From NCBI GenBank assembly GCA_045591315.1, contig JAZNSN010000074.1:1-64000 (forward strand): 64,000 nt of DNA, given 5' to 3'. This DNA is from HGM04593 sp045591315 (GTDB lineage: Bacteria > Bacteroidota > Bacteroidia > Bacteroidales > Bacteroidaceae). The position numbers were made by a program, and so were the translations under genes. The notes under the pieces were generated by a model. The model ran no database searches, was not told where the DNA came from, and saw only the letters and a program-made list of their open reading frames with translations. Each line of letters starts with the position of its first letter. Position 1 is the stretch's first letter. Below are positions 1-8,370 of the stretch, piece after piece.

Positions 1-555
1 GGTGTTGCACGCCAGCTCACTATGGACCGCGACCCGCACGGCAACGTACAGGTATCTCTTATCGAAACAGAGAAGCTATTGTCAGAAATGGTTGCAGGCA
101 AGCTTGCTGCATGGAAGAAAGAGGGCAAGTATGTAGGCAAGTTCAACGCACAGCATCACTTCTTCGGTTACGAAGGACGTTGCGCAGCACCTTCGAACTA
201 CGATGCCGACTACTGCTACGCACTCGGTTACAACGCATCACAGCTCATCGCTGCCGGCAAGACAGGTTACATGTCATCGGTACGCAACACGACAGCTCCT
301 GCTGCCGAGTGGGTTGCCGGTGGTATTCCTATCACCATGATGATGAACATGGAGCGCCGTCACGGTGAGATGAAGCCTGTTATCCAGAAGGCACTCGTTG
401 ACCTCAACGGTGCGCCGTTCAAGACTTTTGCAGCAAACAGAGAGCAGTGGGCAAAGGAGACATGCTATGTTTACCCTGGCCCGATCCAGTATTTTGGACC
501 GACAGAGGTTTGCGACCAGACCACAAAGACTCTTGCCCTTGAGCAGCAGAAGTAA
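1..555 (+). CDS. pfp: Diphosphate--fructose-6-phosphate 1-phosphotransferase (PPi-PFK), C-terminal part
   Basis: The reading frame is open from the first base, so this is only the last 184 residues of a gene that begins outside the window. The visible part resembles the C-terminal region of the long (about 60 kDa) PPi-dependent phosphofructokinases of Bacteroidales, for example the stretch FGYEGRCAAPSNYDADYCY followed by a conserved Gly/Ala region and a PGPIQYFGP segment near the end. The enzyme reversibly phosphorylates fructose 6-phosphate with pyrophosphate in cytosolic glycolysis/gluconeogenesis. The catalytic GGDD segment lies upstream of the window, so the phosphoryl donor is inferred from family resemblance. 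The lysozyme gene follows 16 bases after the stop. A second, ATP-type phosphofructokinase is at 25160. Confidence 0.85.
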   Translation, partial: GVARQLTMDRDPHGNVQVSLIETEKLLSEMVAGKLAAWKKEGKYVGKFNAQHHFFGYEGRCAAPSNYDADYCYALGYNASQLIAAGKTGYMSSVRNTTAPAAEWVAGGIPITMMMNMERRHGEMKPVIQKALVDLNGAPFKTFAANREQWAKETCYVYPGPIQYFGPTEVCDQTTKTLALEQQK

Positions 556-571
556 AACCCTACTGCAGATA

Positions 572-1420
572 ATGGCAGAAAAGAAGAAGAATAAATACAG
601 TTCCGGCGGACAGAAGGCAACACCTTCTGCCCGCCGTTCGTCATCATCACCAAAGAGGAAGCATATGCCGCACTGGCAGTATATTGTCATTGCAACAATA
701 ATAACAGCAATTGCACTCTTCTTTGCCTACCACCTTTTCATCAAGAGACTCATTTACACTATTACCCCATGTGAAGGGCTCAAGATCTTTTCGACATGTA
801 TTCCAAAAGGATATTCGGTTTACGGAATTGACGTATCGCGCCACCAAGGCGAGATAGATTGGAATACGCTGGCAAGCGAGAACAGCATGGACGCGCCGAT
901 AACTTTCGTTTACATGAAAGCGACCGAAGGAAGCGACCATAAGGACATACGGTTCGACTACAACTGGGAAAACGCAAAGAAACACGGATTCATGCGTGGC
1001 GCATACCACTACTTCAGCACACATTCCACAGGCCTGGCACAGGCAAATATGTTCATCAAGACCGTAAATGTCATAACAGGAGACCTGCCTCCCGTTGTCG
1101 ATGTGGAGGAAAAACCCGACAACAAAGTACAGTTCATGCAGGAACTGAAGATATTCATCTCCAAGATACAGGAGCATTATGGCGTAAAGCCAATGATATA
1201 CACATACAAGAAATACAAGGAGAGATACCTTGACGACCGGTTCTTCGACAATTACCCTACATGGATAGCACACTATTACGTCGATTCGCTTGCCGTCAGC
1301 AAAAATTGGACTATGTGGCAGTGCTCGGACAAGGGAGAATTGCCGGGCATAGGACACAAGGTTGACATCAACATATTCAATGGAGAAATCGACAAGCTTG
1401 AAAATCTAAGAATCAAATAG
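572..1420 (+). CDS. Membrane-anchored GH25 family lysozyme
   Basis: Predicted muramidase of glycoside hydrolase family 25, cleaving the MurNAc-GlcNAc bond of peptidoglycan on the outer face of the inner membrane. The 282-residue product has a basic Ser/Lys-rich cytoplasmic tail (1-35), one membrane helix (about 37-56) and a GH25 barrel from about residue 82. Family residues are visible: Asp87 in YGIDVSRHQG and the Asp177-x-Glu179 pair in PPVVDVEEK. I chose the ATG at 572, which lies 16 bases past the upstream stop. The frame stays open back to 398, but that would overlap the PPi-PFK gene. The gene converges on rluD with 34 bases between them. Confidence 0.85.
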   Translation: MAEKKKNKYSSGGQKATPSARRSSSSPKRKHMPHWQYIVIATIITAIALFFAYHLFIKRLIYTITPCEGLKIFSTCIPKGYSVYGIDVSRHQGEIDWNTLASENSMDAPITFVYMKATEGSDHKDIRFDYNWENAKKHGFMRGAYHYFSTHSTGLAQANMFIKTVNVITGDLPPVVDVEEKPDNKVQFMQELKIFISKIQEHYGVKPMIYTYKKYKERYLDDRFFDNYPTWIAHYYVDSLAVSKNWTMWQCSDKGELPGIGHKVDINIFNGEIDKLENLRIK

Positions 1421-1454
1421 AACCGCAGCACTGCAGGATTTGTCACAAGAAGCT

Positions 1455-2537
1455 CTATTGCTCCATAAAACCGGCACTTGCACTCGAATAGCGACGCCAT
1501 GCCTCAACCATAGAAACAAAATCATCCGGCAATTGAGAATCGAAGAACATCTGTTCTCCAGTAGCAGGATGAACAAATCCTAATGTCTTGGCATGCAATG
1601 CCTGTCGTGGGCATAGCTTGAAGCAATTGCGTACAAACTGGCTGTACTTGCTGAAGTTGGTGCCTTTAAGAATTTCATCACCGCCATAGACATCATCATT
1701 GAAAAGTATATGGCCTATGTGTTTCATATGCACCCTTATCTGGTGAGTGCGACCGGTCTCAAGGTTACATTCGACGAGGGTTACATAACTGAGCCTTTCA
1801 AGCACCTTATAGTGAGTGACTGCATGCTTTCCTATATTGTCGTCGGACGAGACGCACATCTGCAGACGGTTCCGGGGATTACGGGTTATGTTTCCTGTCA
1901 CCGTACCGGCATCGTTCTTCATTGCCCCCCACACGACAGCATTGTATGTACGCTTTGTCGTCTTATTGAAGAACTGCTTTCCCAAATGGGCCTTTGCCAT
2001 AAATGTCTTGGCCACCACAAGCAACCCGGATGTATTCTTGTCAATCCTATGGACAAGCCCTACCTGGGGGTCGTTAGGGTCGAAATCGGGATTCTCCCGC
2101 AGATGCCACGCAACTGCATTTATCAATGTTCCGTGAGTGTTGCCGCAACCGGGATGAACAACCATTCCGGCCGGTTTGTTGACAACCATAAGATCGTCAT
2201 CTTCATACACGACATCAATCGGAATATCTTCGGGGACGATGCTGTTATCATACACTCTTGCATTGAGCGTTATCACGACCACATCACACGGCTTTACCTT
2301 GTAGTTGCTCTTTACGACCTTGCCATTGACAGAAATGGAACCGGCATCGGCCGCTTGCTGTATCTTGTTACGCGACGTATTCGCAACATGGTCAATAAGG
2401 AATTTATCGATACGAATAGGTGACTGGCCTTTATCTACGACAATACGCATCTCCCGGAAAAGAGACTCCTCCATTTCCAGCTCGTCCGCATTGAGCAGAA
2501 CCTCGTCAAAACCGTTACTGTCAGAGAACTGAGACAT
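1455..2537 (-). CDS. rluD: RluD-type 23S rRNA pseudouridine synthase
   Basis: Converts uridines to pseudouridine in 23S rRNA (RluA/RluD family). The 360-residue protein has an S4 RNA-binding domain (about 35-92) and a catalytic domain with the signature HRIDKNTSGLL at 163-173, in which Asp166 is the expected catalytic aspartate. Length fits RluD, with about 30 extra acidic N-terminal residues. The start ATG lies 2 bases after the stop of the upstream PASTA gene, so the two are almost certainly co-transcribed. Whether it modifies the helix-69 sites like E. coli RluD is inference from family; RluC-like specificity is less likely given the S4-RluD architecture. Confidence 0.9.
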   Translation of the reverse strand: MSQFSDSNGFDEVLLNADELEMEESLFREMRIVVDKGQSPIRIDKFLIDHVANTSRNKIQQAADAGSISVNGKVVKSNYKVKPCDVVVITLNARVYDNSIVPEDIPIDVVYEDDDLMVVNKPAGMVVHPGCGNTHGTLINAVAWHLRENPDFDPNDPQVGLVHRIDKNTSGLLVVAKTFMAKAHLGKQFFNKTTKRTYNAVVWGAMKNDAGTVTGNITRNPRNRLQMCVSSDDNIGKHAVTHYKVLERLSYVTLVECNLETGRTHQIRVHMKHIGHILFNDDVYGGDEILKGTNFSKYSQFVRNCFKLCPRQALHAKTLGFVHPATGEQMFFDSQLPDDFVSMVEAWRRYSSASAGFMEQ

Positions 2538-2539
2538 TA

Positions 2540-3145
2540 TCAGTCAAAATAAATTTCATCTACAATAATCTCATCCGGTTCAGGCTCATTCCCGCTGCCC
2601 ATGACAATGACAAGGCCGGCGCCCTTAGGAACACTCTCGCCATTAGAAAGTTTCCTGCCATCATACTTAACGGCATAAACCCACTCTTTCTCTCCACGTA
2701 TAACCTCAGTACCCAGCACAACAAAACCAGAGGACTTGAGACGCGCTTCCGCCTCACGCAAGGAACAGTTGTCAATAACACTTGGGATTATTGCCATAGG
2801 AAGGGCCGTACTGCTCATGGTAAGCATTATCTTACGTCCCTCCTTCACCTTGGAATTCGCAACGGGATTCTGCTCCACCACTTCGTTCTCGGCTGCTCCC
2901 TTCTTGTATTTATAGTCAACTATCTCAAGATCAAGATGATTGTCACGCAACAGCTGCTTGGCATCTTCGAGCTGCATGCCACAGACATCGGGTACTGCAT
3001 AGGATTCACCATGATGAGTATAACTATCAAGCCACATAAGTACAAGATACGGTACAACAACTACCACGAGGGCCATTGCCAGAATATTCAAAAGAACTGT
3101 TCTTATAGCACCCTTCTTATTTATGTTATTTTTTGATTTGCCCAT
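2540..3145 (-). CDS. PASTA-domain single-pass membrane protein
   Basis: A 201-residue protein with a short basic cytoplasmic N-terminus, one membrane helix (about 17-37) and two extracytoplasmic PASTA domains (about 47-115 and 120-190). It ends in an acidic tail with the motif PDEIIVDEIYFD. PASTA modules bind peptidoglycan fragments or act as spacers in cell-wall proteins; here there is no attached kinase or transpeptidase, so the role is unknown. The frame extends upstream to 3283, but a well-formed promoter at 3180-3211 places the transcript start near 3173, which supports the ATG at 3145 (MGKSKNNINKKG). rluD follows 2 bases after its stop. Confidence 0.8.
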   Translation of the reverse strand: MGKSKNNINKKGAIRTVLLNILAMALVVVVVPYLVLMWLDSYTHHGESYAVPDVCGMQLEDAKQLLRDNHLDLEIVDYKYKKGAAENEVVEQNPVANSKVKEGRKIMLTMSSTALPMAIIPSVIDNCSLREAEARLKSSGFVVLGTEVIRGEKEWVYAVKYDGRKLSNGESVPKGAGLVIVMGSGNEPEPDEIIVDEIYFD

Positions 3146-3179
3146 GAATATACGCTTTACAAAATCCAGAATTGAAGAA

Positions 3180-3211
3180 CAAAGATAGTACAAGTTAGGA
3201 GTAATCACAAA
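3180..3211 (-). promoter_or_regulatory. Bacteroidota promoter for the PASTA-rluD operon
   Basis: On the minus strand a -33 box TTTG (3208-3211) and a -7 box TATCTTTG (3180-3187) are separated by 20 bases. This matches the Bacteroidota primary sigma consensus TTTG-N19-21-TAnnTTTG. Transcription would begin near 3173, about 28 bases before the ATG at 3145. Confidence 0.75.
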
Positions 3212-3322
3212 AATAAGCATGTTTTTTTGAAGAGGAGTGCAAATGCTGAATACGCCGGCAAACATCACATGGGAATAATTCAAGAAGCAAGAGTCAAAAG
3301 CTTCAGCAATAGGATGAATAAA

Positions 3323-3354
3323 CTTGTTTTCTTTTCAGTTTTATATTATCTTCG
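3323..3354 (+). promoter_or_regulatory. Bacteroidota promoter for the 3394-8370 envelope operon
   Basis: A -33 box CTTG (3323-3326) and a -7 box TATCTTCG (3347-3354) are 20 bases apart, one mismatch each from TTTG and TAnnTTTG. The transcript would start near 3361 and the first gene at 3394. Confidence 0.65.
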
Positions 3355-3393
3355 CAAAATGAACATAACAGGTAATATTAAATTTATATATTT

Positions 3394-3981
3394 ATGAGAA
3401 GATTATTGCCAATTATTGCTTTAATGCTAATCTGCACTACAGCATCGGCACAGCTGTTCAAGAAGAAAGACCGTACCGTTGAGCCAAAATTCCAGACTGG
3501 CACCGTAAATGTAACCAACGGCAAAGTAACATTCGAAGAGACTATAAAGGCTGACGGTTTGACATCGGCCGACATAGAAAAAAGAATAAACGACTGGATA
3601 ACATCAAGATTTGTTGAGCCTACTATAATTTCCGTAAAGAGGTTCGAAAGCGAGCAACCGGCAACAACGGTAATCAGAGGCGAAGAGTACATCGTCTTCA
3701 AGAACAAGTTTCTTGTTCTAAGCAGGGCCAGAATATATTACTACCTGACACTCACAGCAGGTGACGGATTCTGCAAGTTCAACATGTCACGCATTACATA
3801 TTGGTATGATGACGAGGATGAGAACGGAGGCATAAAGATGAAAGCCGAGGAGTGGATTACCGACGAGCATGCATTCAACAAGAAGGGCGGCCTCAAGAAG
3901 TTCGAAGGAAAGTTCCGCAGAAAGACCATTGAACTCAAGGACCAGCTCATTGAGGAACTGAAACAAGAACTGAACAGATAA
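3394..3981 (+). CDS. DUF4468 family exported protein
   Basis: A 195-residue protein with a clear Sec signal peptide (MRRLLPIIALMLICTTASAQ) followed by a domain resembling DUF4468, an uncharacterised family common in Bacteroidota. Visible traits are a basic start of the mature region, an F-x-x-x-Y-I-V-F-K segment and a lysine-rich amphipathic C-terminal helix (about 160-195). No catalytic motif is evident. It is the first gene of a five-gene run transcribed from the promoter at 3323-3354; the next gene starts 12 bases after its stop. Location is expected to be periplasmic, since no lipobox or barrel is seen. Function unknown. Confidence 0.75.
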   Translation: MRRLLPIIALMLICTTASAQLFKKKDRTVEPKFQTGTVNVTNGKVTFEETIKADGLTSADIEKRINDWITSRFVEPTIISVKRFESEQPATTVIRGEEYIVFKNKFLVLSRARIYYYLTLTAGDGFCKFNMSRITYWYDDEDENGGIKMKAEEWITDEHAFNKKGGLKKFEGKFRRKTIELKDQLIEELKQELNR

Positions 3982-3993
3982 AACAAGAAAGGA

Positions 3994-4164
3994 ATGAGAA
4001 AACTTGACAAGGCAAGGCTTATTATAAACACGCTATTCATAATTGCTGCAGCAGCAACGCTGATACTCTATCTGGTTGACAGCGATGGCCGTGAATACTT
4101 CTACACCGGAATCGCAGCTTTGTCATTGAAGATTTTCGAGTATATCTTACGTTTCGTGAATTAA
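3994..4164 (+). CDS. Small two-helix membrane protein
   Basis: A 56-residue ORF starting MRKLDKARLIINTLF and ending KIFEYILRFVN. It has a hydrophobic helix at about 9-28 and a second, more amphipathic segment at about 37-54, joined by an acidic/aromatic turn DSDGREYFY. It fills the gap between the DUF4468 and porin genes, with 12 and 18 bases on either side and an A/G-rich AAGAAAGGA just before the ATG. That packing is the main support that it is real. I do not recognise the family. Confidence 0.65.
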   Translation: MRKLDKARLIINTLFIIAAAATLILYLVDSDGREYFYTGIAALSLKIFEYILRFVN

Positions 4165-4182
4165 GAACTAACAGCTACGACA

Positions 4183-6267
4183 ATGATGAAGAAGGCAGTA
4201 TTGCTATTGTTATGCATGCTATCCGCAACCTTGCCGGCACAAAACCTGCAGAGCCACCAGAGCGGAGGAGGAAATGTCAGCAGCGGATTCGGCAGCGGCG
4301 ACTCTTTCAACCCCTTCAAGAAAAGCCGGAACGACTCGACAAAGGTAGATCTCATTGTTCCTAAGGAGATACACCAATGGCGCATTGAGGAAGAATCGGG
4401 AGACCCGATTCATATTGATGCAGACACGGCACAGTACATGTTTCAGAATTGGCACTTGACAGAAGGAATGAGAGGCGAATACAACTTTCTGGGAAGTATG
4501 GGTACGCCACGCCAGTCAAGAATATTTTTCGACAGGCCTACTGATACAAGTTTCGATTTTCTCCAGCCGTACGATTATTTTTACACTAAACCGGGACGCT
4601 TCATATTTACCGATACCAAATCCCCATACACAAACCTCAGCTACCACTCGTCAGGAGACAAGGTGGAAGGTGATGACCGTGTCAGAGCATATTTCACTAC
4701 AAATGCCGGCAAGCACTTCGGTATAGGCTTTCTTTTCGACTACCTTTATGCCCGCGGACGATACGACAACCAGTCAAGCGCACTTATGAACTTCTCGCTA
4801 TTCTCTTTCTACAGAAGCGACAGATACAATTATCACCTTCTCGCCAGCCGTTACCATATGAAACAGGCCGAGAACGGAGGTATTACGGACGACAGATACA
4901 TCACACGGCCTGAGGAAACAGACGGTTCGAACAGCAACTTCGGAACTACAGACATTCCTGTAAAGCTAGAAAAGAACTGGAACAGAAATGAGGTTTACAA
5001 TGTCTATTTCTCACATAACTACAACATGGGATTCTATCGCGATGAGGCAGTAATGGACAGCAATGGAATGGCAACGGACTCTCTTGAGAGGAAGTTCATA
5101 AAAGTCTCAAGGATTACGCATACATTCAAGATGACACGTGACAGGAGAGAGTACATAAGCCACCAATGGCCGACCAACTATTATGCCGACACTTATTTGC
5201 CACATGACTCTGTTGACTACGCCACAGGAACAACGATAGAAAACAAGGTAGCATTGTCGTTATGCAAAGGATTCAGCAGATGGGCATTTGCAGATATAAC
5301 CGCATTTGCTTCATATAGCTACAACAACTACATGTTGCCAGATACCATCCCCGGAAAAAAGAAGGCGTACGAAAGAAAATACAGTGAACACATCATCAAG
5401 ATTGGAGGTGCAATATCAAGCAATATCGGAAAATTCCTGAAATATCGGGTAGAAGGAGAAACCGCAATATCAGGTGATGAGATAGGAACATTCTCGCTTG
5501 ACGGAAAGGCAGAACTGAATATGAAACTTTGGAAAAAAGATGTAAAGCTTACAGCCCATGCCTTTGCAAAGAACAACCGTCCTTCTTTCTACTACCGCCA
5601 TTATCATTCGGCTCATTACTGGTGGGATAACGACAATCTTGACAATGAGCTAAGGACAAGAATAGAAGGAAAACTGGAAATTCCGGCATGGAAGACAAGA
5701 CTCTCTGTTGGATTCGAGAACATAAAGGACTATACATATATTGCCAACGAGGCTATCAGCAATGACAAGGGGAAGACATATCTCAACCGCTTCAGCATTA
5801 AACAGAACAGCGGAATAAGAGTGTTCTCGGCAATGCTTGAACAGGATTTCAAGATATGGAAGTTCTACTTGAACACAGCCTTCACGTTCCAGACCAGTAA
5901 CAAAGAGGATATTCTGCCACTTCCAAAATTGAATGCATATGCAAACCTCTTCATAAAATTCAAGATTGCAAAGGTCCTCAACACAGAGCTTGGAGCAGAT
6001 GTAAGATACTTCACTGAATATTATGCGCCTGATTACGCTCCGGCACTTGGCCAGTTTGTTCAGCAGAACCCGCATGACAAGATAAAGATAGGAAATTATC
6101 CTGTAGCAAGCGTATATGCCAACTTCCTGCTCAAGCAGACACGATTCTATGTAAAATACTATCATGTGAATGAGGGTACCGGCAAAAGAAACTATTTCCT
6201 TGTACCGCACCACCCGATTACACCGGCCGTGCTCTGGATGGGACTGTCATGGAACTTCTACAATTAA
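4183..6267 (+). CDS. Putative outer-membrane porin (Porin_10-like)
   Basis: A 694-residue outer-membrane beta-barrel protein. A signal peptide (MMKKAVLLLLCMLSATLPAQ) is followed by a Gly/Ser-rich linker, a conserved segment with NWHLTEGMRGEYNFLGSMGTPRQ (positions about 90-112 here) and then many alternating amphipathic strands rich in Tyr, Phe and Asn. It ends in LWMGLSWNFYN, with the aromatic C-terminal strand typical of barrels. This pattern matches the 'putative porin' family PF14121 of Bacteroidota. Substrate unknown. Either of the two initial Met codons could be used. It is the third gene of the envelope operon; the oxidoreductase gene starts 15 bases downstream. Confidence 0.8.
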   Translation: MMKKAVLLLLCMLSATLPAQNLQSHQSGGGNVSSGFGSGDSFNPFKKSRNDSTKVDLIVPKEIHQWRIEEESGDPIHIDADTAQYMFQNWHLTEGMRGEYNFLGSMGTPRQSRIFFDRPTDTSFDFLQPYDYFYTKPGRFIFTDTKSPYTNLSYHSSGDKVEGDDRVRAYFTTNAGKHFGIGFLFDYLYARGRYDNQSSALMNFSLFSFYRSDRYNYHLLASRYHMKQAENGGITDDRYITRPEETDGSNSNFGTTDIPVKLEKNWNRNEVYNVYFSHNYNMGFYRDEAVMDSNGMATDSLERKFIKVSRITHTFKMTRDRREYISHQWPTNYYADTYLPHDSVDYATGTTIENKVALSLCKGFSRWAFADITAFASYSYNNYMLPDTIPGKKKAYERKYSEHIIKIGGAISSNIGKFLKYRVEGETAISGDEIGTFSLDGKAELNMKLWKKDVKLTAHAFAKNNRPSFYYRHYHSAHYWWDNDNLDNELRTRIEGKLEIPAWKTRLSVGFENIKDYTYIANEAISNDKGKTYLNRFSIKQNSGIRVFSAMLEQDFKIWKFYLNTAFTFQTSNKEDILPLPKLNAYANLFIKFKIAKVLNTELGADVRYFTEYYAPDYAPALGQFVQQNPHDKIKIGNYPVASVYANFLLKQTRFYVKYYHVNEGTGKRNYFLVPHHPITPAVLWMGLSWNFYN

Positions 6268-6282
6268 AGATATTCGGGAAGT

Positions 6283-7263
6283 ATGAACATCAACATCAAA
6301 TGGGGATTCATCGGTTGCGGAGAGGCCACAGAAAAGAAAAGCGGACCAGCGTTCCCTCTTGTCAAAGGTTCTGAGGTTGTGGCAGTAATGGGACGTGACA
6401 GAGAAAAGACCAGGAATTATGCAAAAAGGCATAATATAACACGATGGTACACCGATGCCCAAGCACTCATAGACGACCCGGAAGTAAACGCAGTATATAT
6501 TGCGACTCCTCCGTCTTCGCATGCGACATATGCGATAATGTCGATGAAAGCAGGCAAGCCTGTATATGTTGAGAAGCCACTTGCAGCGAGCTACGAGGAT
6601 TGTACACGCATAAACCGCATATCACGAGAGACACAGGTACCATGCTTTGTCGCATACTATAGAAGATACCTGCCTTATTTCCAGAAGGTAAGGGAGCTGT
6701 TGCCTCAAATCGGCAATGTCCTTAATGTGCAGATACGTTTCTCGGTACCGCCACGGGACCTCGACTACAACCGCGACAATCTGCCATGGCGAGTTATACC
6801 TGATATTGCCGGCGGAGGTTATTTCTACGACCTTGCACCGCATCAGATAGATTTGTTGCAAGAGATGTTCGGATGCATTCTTTACGCAGAAGGCTATGCT
6901 GCAAACAGAGGTGGATTATACAAGGCTGAGGACACTGTCAGTGCTTGTTTCAAGTTCGAGACGGGAATTCCCGGTTCCGGTTCATGGTGCTTCGTATCGG
7001 ACGAATCATCAAAAGAGGATCACATTGAAATATTCGGAAGCAAAGGCACTATCAAGTTCTCGGTATTCACATTTGAACCGATAGAGCTTCGTAACGAGAG
7101 CGGTACGACAACGTTCAATATACCGAATCCTCCATACGTACAACTTCCTTTGATAAGAAGCATTGTAGAACATCTGCAGAAGAAAGGGACCTGCACTTGT
7201 GACAGCATAAGTGCAACCCCCACAAATTGGGTTCTGGACAAAATTCTCGGTAAAATTGTTTAA
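6283..7263 (+). CDS. Gfo/Idh/MocA family oxidoreductase
   Basis: Predicted cytosolic NAD(P)-dependent dehydrogenase of 326 residues acting on a sugar or cyclitol derivative. The N-terminal Rossmann motif (GFIGCGEATEKKSGPA, 8-23) and the family signature VEKPL with Glu97-Lys98-Pro99 are present. The C-terminal alpha/beta domain includes GGGYFYDLAPHQIDLL, whose His is in the usual catalytic region. The third Gly of the GxGxxG motif is not clean (GCGEAT), as in many family members. It has no signal peptide although it is embedded between outer-membrane protein genes. Its stop is directly followed by the ATG of the DUF4421 gene (TAAATG), suggesting translational coupling. Substrate cannot be read from sequence. 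Confidence 0.85.
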   Translation: MNINIKWGFIGCGEATEKKSGPAFPLVKGSEVVAVMGRDREKTRNYAKRHNITRWYTDAQALIDDPEVNAVYIATPPSSHATYAIMSMKAGKPVYVEKPLAASYEDCTRINRISRETQVPCFVAYYRRYLPYFQKVRELLPQIGNVLNVQIRFSVPPRDLDYNRDNLPWRVIPDIAGGGYFYDLAPHQIDLLQEMFGCILYAEGYAANRGGLYKAEDTVSACFKFETGIPGSGSWCFVSDESSKEDHIEIFGSKGTIKFSVFTFEPIELRNESGTTTFNIPNPPYVQLPLIRSIVEHLQKKGTCTCDSISATPTNWVLDKILGKIV

Positions 7264-8370
7264 ATGACTGTAAGGAAGCACTCTAAAGGCAACTTTGTGA
7301 GATGCATTGTGACAATAGCCATGCTGCTCACAGCAAACCTCGCGTTTTCTCAGGACGAGGCGAACGGACACAATGGCATATTAAGCGGGTTTACACAGTT
7401 CATTACCAAGAATGCACACAAGATACTGGACAAGACCGAAGGAGTAATAGAGAAATACCTTGATACCAAAGACAGCATATATATAACCCCGAACAAATAC
7501 AACTTCACAGTCATGCCACAATACTCATACAATTTTGAGTATTACAGGTTTTCGGCCGGCAATGGCAGTCAAGGATTTACACTAATGCCTGACATAAGCA
7601 GCAAGGCTGGATTGTATATCGGCTGGAGATGGCTGTTCATCGGATATAGTTTCAATTTAGACAAAGGTGCGCCACAAAGAGACTTTAACTTCAGCTTTTA
7701 CACCTCAAAAATCGGCATAGACTTGTTCTACCGTAAGAGAGACAAAGGATTCAGAGTACGTAGCCACAAAGGCTTCTCCGGCGAAGCAGACAAATATCTG
7801 AATGAGAACAAAGGAATCGGGGGATTGACGGTAAGGCAGAAAGGAGTAAATGTCTATTACATTTTCAACAACAAGAAATTTTCCTACCCGGCAGCATACA
7901 GCCAGACCACAATACAGCGTATAAGTGCCGGTTCATTCATCCTCGGAATAAACTACAATGAGCAGTCATTCAGTTTCGACCATAGCAAGCTCTCGCCTGT
8001 AATTCAGAAACAGCTCGCCCCCGAACTGAAATTCAAGTATATAAAGTACAAGGACTTTGGAGTAAACTTCGGGTACAGCTACAACTGGGTCTTTGCACAT
8101 AACTGTCTTGCAAACATTTCTGTAACTCCTGCTATCGGATACAAGAACACATCACTCAGGATGTCGGACAGCAACGAAATACTGTCAAACATCAACTTCG
8201 ACCTGATAACACGCGCGGCAATAGTATATAACAATGGTAAATACTTTGCCGGCGCGTCTGTAATCTCACACACCTACTCCTACAGGAAAGAGGCCCTGTC
8301 AATACTGAACGGATTCGGTGTAATAAACATTTATGCAGGATTCAATTTCTGGCGCAAGAAACAGCGCTGA
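7264..8370 (+). CDS. DUF4421 family outer-membrane protein
   Basis: A 368-residue exported protein with a signal peptide ending near LAFSQ (about residue 30). The body is rich in Tyr/Phe and alternates polar and hydrophobic residues, as in an outer-membrane beta-barrel, and ends in an aromatic strand (INIYAGFNFWRKKQR). It resembles the uncharacterised DUF4421 family of Bacteroidales. Last gene of the plus-strand envelope operon, starting immediately after the oxidoreductase stop. It abuts the convergent gene at 8371 with no intergenic bases, so there is no room for a separate terminator. Function unknown. Confidence 0.75.
   Translation: MTVRKHSKGNFVRCIVTIAMLLTANLAFSQDEANGHNGILSGFTQFITKNAHKILDKTEGVIEKYLDTKDSIYITPNKYNFTVMPQYSYNFEYYRFSAGNGSQGFTLMPDISSKAGLYIGWRWLFIGYSFNLDKGAPQRDFNFSFYTSKIGIDLFYRKRDKGFRVRSHKGFSGEADKYLNENKGIGGLTVRQKGVNVYYIFNNKKFSYPAAYSQTTIQRISAGSFILGINYNEQSFSFDHSKLSPVIQKQLAPELKFKYIKYKDFGVNFGYSYNWVFAHNCLANISVTPAIGYKNTSLRMSDSNEILSNINFDLITRAAIVYNNGKYFAGASVISHTYSYRKEALSILNGFGVINIYAGFNFWRKKQR

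Noticed and set aside
647..1357. 236-codon ORF antisense to the GH25 lysozyme
   Set aside because: Overlaps completely a gene with clear catalytic motifs, and has the Cys/Val/Tyr-rich composition of a reverse-frame artefact.
3146..3283. 46-codon N-terminal extension of the PASTA protein
   Set aside because: Contains the consensus promoter at 3180-3211, so it is probably untranscribed.
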